Shown here piece after piece: positions 56,961 through 64,000 of a stretch of DNA of 64,000 bases (its first letter is position 1; the number at the start of each line of letters is the position of its first letter). This DNA is from Bernardetia sp. MNP-M8. GTDB taxonomy: Bacteria; Bacteroidota; Bacteroidia; Cytophagales; Bernardetiaceae. The stretch lies in assembly GCF_037126285.1 (NCBI RefSeq), contig NZ_CP147012.1:2564001-2628000 (forward strand). Direction: 5' to 3'. Under the pieces are notes generated by a model that was given only the letters and a program-made list of their open reading frames with translations, ran no database searches and was not told the origin of the DNA. Both the position numbers and the translations under genes were made by a program.

Positions 56961-56987
56961 AAGCAACTTTTTTTCAAAAGTTGCTTT
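56961..56987 (-). terminator. Terminator of the RRM protein gene
   Basis: The 11-bp stem AAGCAACTTTT / AAAAGTTGCTT is followed on the minus strand by a T run. It lies about 105 nt past the stop codon of the RRM gene. Confidence 0.7.
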
Positions 56988-57094
56988 TTTGTCGCTCTTT
57001 GTAAAGTTTACATTGAGCTAAAATATATTGATTCAATTAAGAACAGGATTAGTGCGAAACTATAACTATTGATAACTAATTCAATTGTTTTTGT

Positions 57095-57382
57095 TTAGTA
57101 GTCACGACGACCACCACCAAAGTTTCCACCACCTCTGTTTTCTCTAGGAATGGCTTTTTTTACTTGGATTTCACGATCTTTAAGCTCAATACCGTTCAAT
57201 TCTTCGATAGCTGCTTCGCCATCTTCTTCTGATTCCATTTCAACGAAACCAAAACCTCTTGAACGACGTGTTTCACGATCTGTGATAATTTTTGTTGATG
57301 TAACAACACCAAGTTCTGAAAATACAGCCTCTAATTCTTCTTCTGTGATAGAATAAGGCAAGTTTGATACGTAAAGATTCAT
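57095..57382 (-). CDS. Small RRM RNA-binding protein
   Basis: The 95-residue protein has one RNA-recognition motif (residues 1-77) with RNP2 LYVSNL (3-8) and RNP1 RGFGFVEM (42-49). A short Arg/Gly-rich tail (RGGGNFGGGRRDY) follows. It is like the cold-inducible single-RRM proteins of cyanobacteria and Bacteroidota, which bind single-stranded RNA and may act as chaperones. It is a single-gene unit with a -7 box at 57442-57449 and a terminator downstream. The family call is very firm; the RNA targets are unknown. Confidence 0.95.
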   Translation of the reverse strand: MNLYVSNLPYSITEEELEAVFSELGVVTSTKIITDRETRRSRGFGFVEMESEEDGEAAIEELNGIELKDREIQVKKAIPRENRGGGNFGGGRRDY

Positions 57383-57441
57383 AAAACTAATTAACGAGAT
57401 AAAAACTAATAAATTGAAGGCTCTAAGTTGTTCCTTCGAAT

Positions 57442-57449
57442 CAAAGATA
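57442..57449 (-). promoter_or_regulatory. -7 box of the RRM gene promoter
   Basis: TATCTTTG on the minus strand matches TAnnTTTG. The leader would be about 55 nt. A clear -33 TTG is not visible. Confidence 0.45.
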
Positions 57450-57606
57450 CGGAAAAATATTAGAAAACTACTATTTTTTTGTAGAACTTTCCATTTTTCA
57501 TCACTTAAAAGGAAAAATTACTCAAAATCTTTTATAATAAGCAGAATAAAGTAATTAATTTGATAGATTTAACTTGATTTAGATTTGATTTTTTTACCAA
57601 ATTAAA

Positions 57607-58626
57607 TCACTCATTCAAAACAAACGAAATATAGTCATTCAATTCTTTTTGATATTCAATACGCTCTACCCAATTACTTGGAAATGATGATATTCCATTT
57701 CTAGCTCCTGCTAATGCTCCTGTGATACAAGCAATAGAATCTGAATCTCCTTTTGTATTTACTGCTCTAATTAGTGCTTTTACAGAATCATTTGGATATA
57801 ATAAAAAACACAATAAGCCAGTAGCCAAAGATTCTTCAGCAATCCAACCTTCTCCTGTATATTCACATGGGTCTGTTTCTTTATCGTTTAGTTTTATAGC
57901 TTCCTTAACTCGTTGTAATATTTCTATAGACTGCTCCCAACCTCTGTTTATAAAATCTACTTCATTATAAATTCCTGCTCTTTCCCATATATTTTTGAGA
58001 AAATCTTCGTGGTAGACATTTTTTTGAGAATGACTATATTCTATCAATACATCAATTAATTTTGTTGGTTCTACATCTTCTATAATTTTAATAATGGCAA
58101 TAGCTGTCAATTCAGAAGCTACTAAAGCAGTAGGATGAGCATGTGTTATGGCAGATTGAAATTGCGACCATTTACCAATTTGAGTATCTGTTATATTTTT
58201 ATTTTTGAATTTCAATATCCCTAATGGTGTAACTCTCATATTTGCGCCACAACCTTTTGAATCTTTTGCTGTGGCTTTTTCCCATTTTAGTCCTTTTTCT
58301 AGGTTTTCGCAAGATTTTAGACAAGTCATTCCAGGCGCACGATTATTTTCATCATCATTCAGCCACAAAACAAATTTATTTATTAGTTCTTTTTCAAAAT
58401 TATCTCTTACCAAATTTCCTTCTTCGTAGGAATTCATAATTGCTTTAGATACAGCTATTGCCATTTGTGTATCATCAGTTACTTTTATAATATCGCCTAT
58501 TGGTTCTGTGAGTCCATTATTTCCCCATTTTAGTTTTATTTCTTCCACCTTCATAAACTCAGTTGGATAACCAAATCCGTCTCCAATGGCTGAACCAATT
58601 AAACAGCCTTTTATTTTGTCTTTCAT
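57607..58626 (-). CDS. ADP-ribosylglycohydrolase family protein
   Basis: The 339-residue cytosolic protein has the metal-binding motifs of the ARH/DraG family. GCLIGSAIGDGFGYPTEF is near the N-terminus, VTDDTQMAIA lies at about 49-58 (two Asp and a Thr of the dinuclear Mg site), and NTKGDSDSIACITGALAGAR is near the C-terminus. Members remove ADP-ribose from proteins or hydrolyse related conjugates; the substrate is unknown. No ADP-ribosyltransferase gene is adjacent. It is divergent from the toxin/antitoxin pair, and a functional link between them is not supported by the sequence. Confidence 0.93.
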   Translation of the reverse strand: MKDKIKGCLIGSAIGDGFGYPTEFMKVEEIKLKWGNNGLTEPIGDIIKVTDDTQMAIAVSKAIMNSYEEGNLVRDNFEKELINKFVLWLNDDENNRAPGMTCLKSCENLEKGLKWEKATAKDSKGCGANMRVTPLGILKFKNKNITDTQIGKWSQFQSAITHAHPTALVASELTAIAIIKIIEDVEPTKLIDVLIEYSHSQKNVYHEDFLKNIWERAGIYNEVDFINRGWEQSIEILQRVKEAIKLNDKETDPCEYTGEGWIAEESLATGLLCFLLYPNDSVKALIRAVNTKGDSDSIACITGALAGARNGISSFPSNWVERIEYQKELNDYISFVLNE

Positions 58627-58803
58627 AATGGTTTCAAAAATTTAAATCTTTTATACAAATCTATTATTTTTTCTTGAAAAACAATGAATAGAAAGAAATA
58701 ATGCTTTTAACCTTTTTTTAATTCCAAAAAAAACAATACCTCATTTTCTTATACCTAATTTTCTAGCTATATTAGTTTCATAAACACTAAATTTATTTCA
58801 ATT

Positions 58804-59046
58804 ATGCAATTATCAGCTAATTTTATAGTCAGTAAAGAAGAAATTAATTTACTTCAAAATCATTCTCTTTTTGGTTTTGAAAGTGCTGATGAATTATTTT
58901 CATACGCCCTTAATCTCCTACGTACTGAAATAGAAGAACGAAAAAAACAGCAAATTATAGATTCTGCTGCACTTTATGCCGAATTATATCAAGAGGATGA
59001 GAAAGCAAATGAATGGATTGATTCTTCTAATCAAGACTGGAAATAA
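58804..59046 (+). CDS. Putative antitoxin of a MazF/PemK-type module
   Basis: The 80-residue small acidic protein contains a helical segment (FESADELFSYALNLLRTEIEERKKQQ) and an acidic C-terminal tail (ELYQEDEKANEWIDSSNQDW), which would suit wrapping around a toxin. It shows no clear AbrB/MazE motif. The main support is position: the toxin gene starts 3 nt after its stop codon. Antitoxins of this type repress their own operon, but no operator is evident. Confidence in the gene is high, in the role moderate. Confidence 0.75.
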   Translation: MQLSANFIVSKEEINLLQNHSLFGFESADELFSYALNLLRTEIEERKKQQIIDSAALYAELYQEDEKANEWIDSSNQDWK

Positions 59047-59049
59047 ACT

Positions 59050-59400
59050 ATGGAACTAACAAGAGGAACAGTTTTATTGATAAATCTAAATCCTACAAAG
59101 GGTTCGGAAACAGGGAAAATACGTCCTTGTGTAATTGTTACAAATGACTTTTACAACGAAAAAACACCTATTATTCAAGTTGTTCCTTTAACAGCGTGGA
59201 GTGAGAAAAAAGCTCTGATAATAACAAATATAGTAATAGAAACAAACGAAGAAAATGGACTTAGTAAAACGTCTATTGCAGACTGTCTTCAAACTCGTCC
59301 GATAGACCACAAAGAACGAGTTGTCCGAATTTTGGGTAAATTATCTAAAGAAAAAATGAGTAAGATAGATATTGCTTTGAAAATCATTTTTGATTTATAG
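59050..59400 (+). CDS. MazF/PemK family toxin (endoribonuclease)
   Basis: The 116-residue protein has the PemK/MazF pattern: RGTVLLINLNPTKGSETGKIRPCVIVTND at the N-terminus (catalytic Arg in RPCVIV), PIIQVVPLT in the middle, and the C-terminal KTSIADCLQTRPIDHKERV (with the conserved Thr/Ser). MazF-type toxins cut mRNA at short sequences and arrest growth until the antitoxin binds. It is cotranscribed with the antitoxin upstream. The 257-bp gap to acnA shows no clear terminator. Confidence 0.92.
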   Translation: MELTRGTVLLINLNPTKGSETGKIRPCVIVTNDFYNEKTPIIQVVPLTAWSEKKALIITNIVIETNEENGLSKTSIADCLQTRPIDHKERVVRILGKLSKEKMSKIDIALKIIFDL

Positions 59401-59657
59401 AACAACAAACCCTCCTTTTTAGAATCATTCTAATTAATAGTTAAACAAGCAAAGAAATTGATAATTTGCTTAGTTGTGCGTAATTTTCTAGTTTAAATGG
59501 AAAGACATGTATTTTGTCTATTCATTTATAGAAAAACACACACAATCACACACCATCCTTTGTGTATTCTAACTATTTCCAACTATTTTTTAAGATATGA
59601 GTTAGACTACTATATATCTTTTTGAAAATCTTTTACTCTTAAATAAAAAACAAAAAA

Positions 59658-61931
59658 ATGGCTCTTTACGATTTAGATATGATGAAAAAAGTCTATGCGA
59701 ACCTCAAAGGTCGTGTAGATAAAGCAAGAGAAGTAGTAGGTAGACCACTAACTTTATCAGAGAAAATTTTATACAATCACCTTTGGGATGGCGAAGCAAC
59801 AACAGCATTCAAACGAGGAGAAGATTACGTAGATTTTGCACCAGACAGAATTGCGTGTCAAGATGCAACAGCTCAAATGGCTTTGTTGCAATTTATGCAA
59901 GCAGGAAAAAATAAAGTGGCTGTACCAACAACGGTTCACTGTGACCACTTGATTCAAGCAAAAGAAGGAGCTGCAAAGGATTTGGCATTCGCAAACAAAA
60001 CAAGTTCAGAAGTATTCGATTTTTTATCTTCTGTTTCTAATAAATATGGCATCGGATTTTGGAAACCAGGAGCAGGTATTATTCACCAAGTAGTTTTAGA
60101 AAACTATGCTTTCCCTGGTGGAATGATGATTGGTACAGATTCGCATACAGTAAATGCTGGTGGGTTAGGAATGGTTGCTATCGGTGTTGGTGGTGCTGAT
60201 GCTGTTGATGTAATGGCAGGAATGCCTTGGGAATTGAAATTTCCAAAACTAATTGGTGTAAAATTGACTGGTAAATTATCAGGTTGGTCTGCACCAAAAG
60301 ATGTTATTTTGAAAGTAGCTGGTATCCTTACTGTAAAAGGTGGAACAGGCGCAATCGTTGAGTATTTTGGAGAAGGCGCAAAATCTATGTCTTGTACAGG
60401 AAAAGGAACTATCTGTAACATGGGTGCAGAAATTGGAGCAACAACTTCTACTTTTGGTTATGATGAGTCAATGGAGCGTTACCTTCGTGCAACAGGTCGT
60501 GATGCCGTAGCAGATGCAGCCAACGAAGTAGCCGATTATTTGACAGGAGATGACGAAGTATATGCAAATCCAGAAAAATACTTTGATCAAGTAATCGAAA
60601 TTAATTTAGACGAATTAAAACCACACATCAATGGTCCTTTCTCTCCAGACTTAGCTTCTGAAGCAGGAACTGACGTAAAATCAAAAGCTGAAGCAAACGG
60701 TTGGCCTTTAGATGTAGAATGGGGACTAATTGGTTCTTGTACTAACTCTTCATATGAAGATTTATCAAGAGCTGCCTCTATAGCAAAACAAGCTGTAGAT
60801 AAAGGAATTGAAGTAAAAGCTGAATTCGGAATCAATCCAGGTTCTGAGCAAGTACGTTTTACGGCTGCTAGAGATGGTTTATTAGGAATTTTTGAAGAAT
60901 TAGGAGCTACTATTTTTACAAATGCTTGTGGTCCTTGTATTGGACAATGGGCAAGATACTCTGACCCTAAAAATGCACCTAAAAACTCTATCGTTCACTC
61001 GTTCAACAGAAACTTTGCAAAACGTGCAGATGGAAATCCAAATACACATGCTTTTGTAACTTCTCCTGAGTTAGTTGCTGCGATTGCTATTTCGGGTCGT
61101 TTGGATTTTGACCCTACAAAAGATACATTGAAAAACAAACATGGTGAAGACGTAAGATTTGACGAACCAACAGGTCAAGAATTGCCACCAAAAGGATTTG
61201 ATGTAGAAGATGCAGGTTTCCAAGCTCCAATGGAAGACGGTTCAGGTGTTCAAGTTGTTGTTGATCCAAATTCTGAAAGACTACAATTATTAGATCCTTT
61301 TACACCAATTGGTTCAGAAATTAAGGATGCTAAATTATTAATTAAAGCATTCGGAAAATGTACGACTGACCATATTTCTATGGCTGGACCTTGGTTGCGT
61401 TTCCGTGGACACTTAGATAATATTTCTAACAACTGTCTTATCGGTGCTGTAAATGCGTTCAACAAAGCAACTGACAGCGTTAAGAATCAACTTACTGGCG
61501 AATATGGTGCTGTTCCTGCTACGGCAAGAGCATACAAAGCTGCTGGTGTTTCTTCTATCGTTGTGGGTGACCATAATTACGGTGAAGGTTCTTCAAGAGA
61601 ACACGCTGCTATGGAACCTCGTCATTTGGGAGTAGCTGCTGTAATCGTAAAATCATTTGCACGTATTCACGAAACTAACCTTAAAAAACAAGGTATGTTA
61701 GGTCTTACATTTGCCAATGAAGCAGATTATGATTTGATTCAAGAAGATGATACTTTTACTTTTACAGATTTGAAAGATTTTGCTCCAAATAAGCAACTTA
61801 CTTTAGAAGTAACTCATAAAGATGGTTCAAAAGATACTATCAAATTGAATCATACTTATAATGCAAGTCAGATTGCTTGGTACAATGAAGGTTCTGCATT
61901 GAATTTAATTAAGAAAGAAAATGCAGCTTAA
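59658..61931 (+). CDS. Aconitate hydratase
   Basis: Aconitase catalyses citrate to isocitrate in the TCA cycle with a [4Fe-4S] cluster. The 757-residue protein resembles the mitochondrial-type form. The cluster ligands are C361 ([10 protein letters not shown]), C424 and C427 ([10 protein letters not shown]). Substrate motifs [11 protein letters not shown] and the C-terminal swivel domain motif [19 protein letters not shown] are present. The leading [13 protein letters not shown] and [12 protein letters not shown] fit the family. It is transcribed alone; a terminator follows at 61964-61996. Confidence 0.96.
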   Translation: MALYDLDMMKKVYANLKGRVDKAREVVGRPLTLSEKILYNHLWDGEATTAFKRGEDYVDFAPDRIACQDATAQMALLQFMQAGKNKVAVPTTVHCDHLIQAKEGAAKDLAFANKTSSEVFDFLSSVSNKYGIGFWKPGAGIIHQVVLENYAFPGGMMIGTDSHTVNAGGLGMVAIGVGGADAVDVMAGMPWELKFPKLIGVKLTGKLSGWSAPKDVILKVAGILTVKGGTGAIVEYFGEGAKSMSCTGKGTICNMGAEIGATTSTFGYDESMERYLRATGRDAVADAANEVADYLTGDDEVYANPEKYFDQVIEINLDELKPHINGPFSPDLASEAGTDVKSKAEANGWPLDVEWGLIGSCTNSSYEDLSRAASIAKQAVDKGIEVKAEFGINPGSEQVRFTAARDGLLGIFEELGATIFTNACGPCIGQWARYSDPKNAPKNSIVHSFNRNFAKRADGNPNTHAFVTSPELVAAIAISGRLDFDPTKDTLKNKHGEDVRFDEPTGQELPPKGFDVEDAGFQAPMEDGSGVQVVVDPNSERLQLLDPFTPIGSEIKDAKLLIKAFGKCTTDHISMAGPWLRFRGHLDNISNNCLIGAVNAFNKATDSVKNQLTGEYGAVPATARAYKAAGVSSIVVGDHNYGEGSSREHAAMEPRHLGVAAVIVKSFARIHETNLKKQGMLGLTFANEADYDLIQEDDTFTFTDLKDFAPNKQLTLEVTHKDGSKDTIKLNHTYNASQIAWYNEGSALNLIKKENAA

Positions 61932-61963
61932 TTTTAATTAAGTAACACATTTTATAAATTTAG

Positions 61964-61996
61964 AAAAGCAAGTTCAGAAATGGACTTGCTTTTTTT
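61964..61996 (+). terminator. Terminator of the aconitase gene
   Basis: AAAAGCAAGT pairs with ACTTGCTTTT and is followed by a T run, 32 nt after the stop codon. Confidence 0.75.
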
Positions 61997-62002
61997 GAAT
62001 TA

Positions 62003-62138
62003 ATTAGCGAGTGATTTATATGATTCTTATGACTAAATGCAGGATAATACAATGAAACTCTTATTTTTGTATACAATTGTTATTATTACTCATTATTAGC
62101 CTTTATCCTGTAATTCATCATACAAATCACTTGCTAAT
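62003..62138. mobile_element. MITE-like nested inverted repeat, 136 bp
   Basis: Outer arms of 21 bp (62003-62023 and 62118-62138) match at 19 positions. An inner pair CAGGATAA (62040-62047) / TTATCCTG (62103-62110) is nested inside. It has no coding capacity and lies between the aconitase terminator and the symporter gene, so it may lie within the symporter leader. Its sequence is unrelated to the element at 51635. Confidence 0.5.
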
Positions 62139-62170
62139 CAGTCTCGGTATTTGTATTATCAAATAAAAAA

Positions 62171-63649
62171 ATGTCCCCACAAACTACCCTTATCGTTCTT
62201 ATTATTTATTTCGGAGTTTTATTTTTTATTTCTTGGCGCACTTCAAGAGGCGCAACTACCGAAACTTTTTTTACTGCCAATCGAAATGCACCTTGGTATT
62301 TGGTAGCTTTTGGAATGATTGGCGCATCGCTTTCAGGCGTTACTTTTATCTCTGTGCCAGGGCAAGTAGGAGCAAGTGCTTTTAGTTATATGCAAATTGT
62401 TTTTGGTTATCTTTTGGGATATTTAGTTATTGCCATAGTTTTGCTACCTCTCTATTACAAACACAATCTTACTTCCATTTATGAGTATTTGAATGCTCGT
62501 TTTGGTTTTTGGTCATATAAAACTGGAGCTAGTTTTTTTATATTGTCTAGGATTGTAGGTTCTGCTTTTCGTTTGTTTCTGGCTGCTGGTGTATTGCAAA
62601 TTTTTCTTTTTGAGCCTTTAGGAATTCCGTTTGAAATAGCTGTTTTTGTTACAATTATATTGGTTTTACTTTATACTTTTCAAGGAGGAATCAAAACGAT
62701 TGTTTGGACAGATACACTGCAAACACTTTTTATGCTTTTGGCTGTCGGAATTACGATTATAATGATAGGAAAAGAATTGGGTTTGAATTCTATTTCAGAA
62801 ATTTATAGTTCTGTTTCGAATAATTCTATGAGTAAAATCTTCTTTTGGGACATTAATACGCCTAAAAACTTCTACAAACAGTTTTTAGGAGGTGCTTTTA
62901 TTGCTATTACAATGACAGGTTTAGACCAAGATATGATGCAAAAAAACTTGTCTTGCAAAACGCTTGGAGAATCTCAAAAAAATATATTTTGGTTTAGTAT
63001 TGTCTTAGTTTTTGTCAATTTATTGTTTTTAGCAATGGGTGCGCTTTTGTATATGTATGCAAACACAAAAGGCATAGCAATTCCAGAAAGAACAGATATG
63101 CTGTATCCAATCATTGCTAAAAATCATTTACCAGCACTGGCAGGAATTTTATTTTTAATCGGAATTATTGCAGCAGCGTATTCTAGTGCAGATTCGGCTC
63201 TGACAGCTCTTACAACGTCTTTTTGTGTAGATTTTTTAGGATTCAAAGAGTATAAAAATGCAATGACAGAAAAAGATTATACTACCCAAGAACAAACAAA
63301 AAAATCAACTCGTTTGAAGGTACAAGTAGGTTTTGCAGCCGTTTTATTTTTTGTGATTTTGGCTTTTCATTATTACAATGATAGGTCAGTTATTGATGGG
63401 ATTTTTACGGCAGCAGGTTATACGTATGGTCCTTTATTGGGTTTGTATGCCTTCGGAATGTTTACCAAAATAGAAATAAAAGATAAGTTTACACCATTTA
63501 TTTGTGTAGTTGCACCTATTGTTACTTTCTTTTTGGTTTCATTTATCAATAATTCGCCTAAACTTTTTGGAGGATATAAAATTGGCTATGAAGCTATTTT
63601 AATAAATGGAGGACTTACTTTTTTAGGACTTTTGTTAGCTAAGAAATAA
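62171..63649 (+). CDS. Sodium:solute symporter (SSS) family protein
   Basis: The 492-residue inner-membrane protein has about 13 TM helices. N-terminal motifs FFTANRNAPWYLVAFGMIGASLSGVTFISVPG and YEYLNARFG are typical of the SSS family (substrates include proline, glucose, sialic acid and pantothenate), and the middle GLDQDMMQKNLSCKT and AAAYSSADSALTALTTSFCVDFL are also conserved. The protein would import a solute with Na+; the substrate is unknown. The next gene begins 12 nt downstream, so they may be cotranscribed. The gene is on the plus strand 31 bp after the nested inverted repeat. Confidence 0.93.
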   Translation: MSPQTTLIVLIIYFGVLFFISWRTSRGATTETFFTANRNAPWYLVAFGMIGASLSGVTFISVPGQVGASAFSYMQIVFGYLLGYLVIAIVLLPLYYKHNLTSIYEYLNARFGFWSYKTGASFFILSRIVGSAFRLFLAAGVLQIFLFEPLGIPFEIAVFVTIILVLLYTFQGGIKTIVWTDTLQTLFMLLAVGITIIMIGKELGLNSISEIYSSVSNNSMSKIFFWDINTPKNFYKQFLGGAFIAITMTGLDQDMMQKNLSCKTLGESQKNIFWFSIVLVFVNLLFLAMGALLYMYANTKGIAIPERTDMLYPIIAKNHLPALAGILFLIGIIAAAYSSADSALTALTTSFCVDFLGFKEYKNAMTEKDYTTQEQTKKSTRLKVQVGFAAVLFFVILAFHYYNDRSVIDGIFTAAGYTYGPLLGLYAFGMFTKIEIKDKFTPFICVVAPIVTFFLVSFINNSPKLFGGYKIGYEAILINGGLTFLGLLLAKK

Positions 63650-63661
63650 AAACTATTTTCT

Positions 63662-64000
63662 ATGAAAAATATCATTCTTCTTGTTTTCATTCTAGCATTT
63701 TTCTCTCAAATTTCATTTTCACAAGCTCAAAGTCAAGATAGTATTTTTGTTTCTTGTAAACGTTGGGGAGGGGATATTGAAATAGCAGAAAGTTGGAAAT
63801 GGAAAATAAATAATGTAGAATTTAACCTTACTCCAGATACTCTCAAAATTCCTATTCATAAATCAAATTTTGATACAATTCTGTTTAGTGATGGAAATAA
63901 AGAGCGTATTATTCTGACAAAATTTAATAAAGGACACGTTTATAATATTCATTATAACGCTTGTTGTAGTGATTTTGATATTGTAGAAAAAAATGACTAT
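63662..64000 (+). CDS. Exported protein of unknown function (partial, truncated by window end)
   Basis: I translated this directly: an ATG at 63662 opens a frame of 113 codons that runs to the window edge without a stop. The N-terminus is a Sec signal peptide (basic start MKN, hydrophobic core IILLVFILAFFSQISFS, likely cleavage near AQS). The mature part begins SQDSIFVSCKRWGGDIE and looks beta-rich. Its CC pair (NACCSD) could form disulfides. I do not recognise a family. The gene follows the symporter by 12 nt. Confidence 0.75.
   Translation, partial: MKNIILLVFILAFFSQISFSQAQSQDSIFVSCKRWGGDIEIAESWKWKINNVEFNLTPDTLKIPIHKSNFDTILFSDGNKERIILTKFNKGHVYNIHYNACCSDFDIVEKNDY

Overview
The window is low-GC DNA from a member of the Bacteroidota, most likely a marine gliding Cytophagales of the Bernardetia/Flexibacter type. 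This rests on the AT-rich composition, promoters of the Bacteroidota form TTG-N(17-23)-TAnnTTTG, weak Shine-Dalgarno sites, DUF4271 next to hemD, and many large multi-PAS histidine kinases. The species assignment is inference from general resemblance.

Layout. 1-1.1 kb: 3' part of a flavin reductase gene, a structured repeat and tRNA-Phe (all minus). 1.5-6.9 kb: a giant LRR-Roc-COR-TIR protein with about 36 near-identical leucine-rich repeats. 6.9-8.0 kb: two tandem 130-nt tRNA-like RNA units with covarying stems, a huge variable arm and an odd anticodon loop, preceded by a good promoter. 8.0-11.5 kb: bioB, a DUF6314 gene and a SulP transporter. 11.7-14.5 kb: a complete IS630-type element, then an AAA ATPase/DUF3226 (TOPRIM) pair that looks like a split OLD nuclease and may be a defence module. 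14.7-16.3 kb: 2-oxoglutarate dehydrogenase E2 with two lipoyl domains. 16.4-27.2 kb: two adjacent giant soluble PAS histidine kinases with 12 and 8 PAS domains. 27.5-29.9 kb: dxs and rpsT. 30.6-35.8 kb: a STAS protein, a SpoIIE-type phosphatase, a membrane histidine kinase and a small membrane protein. 35.8-42.7 kb (minus): murB, a YciO/Sua5 protein, a TPR lipoprotein-like or exported protein, and gyrA. 43-52.8 kb: small conserved proteins, hemD, DUF4271, a polytopic membrane protein, a zinc-ribbon membrane protein, an Lrp regulator and an MpaB-type oxygenase. 53.1-56.9 kb: katG, followed by an intact insertion element (1494 bp, 9-bp target duplication) that landed on the katG stop codon. 57-59.4 kb: an RRM protein, an ADP-ribosylglycohydrolase and a MazEF-like toxin/antitoxin pair. 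59.6-64 kb: aconitase, a sodium:solute symporter and the start of an exported protein.

The backbone is housekeeping (TCA cycle, isoprenoid, biotin, haem and peptidoglycan synthesis, gyrase, ribosome) mixed with signalling genes. The accessory content is unusually rich in small structured DNA: a dispersed GTTGGTG/CACCAAC palindrome family (one copy inside a reading frame), an 83-89 bp A-B-A'-B' repeat, two MITE-like nested inverted repeats, and the tRNA-like pair. The strongest candidates for something undescribed are the tRNA-like tandem, the katG-adjacent element with its sequestered ribosome binding site, the in-frame palindrome, the LRR-ROCO-TIR protein and the ATPase/DUF3226 pair.
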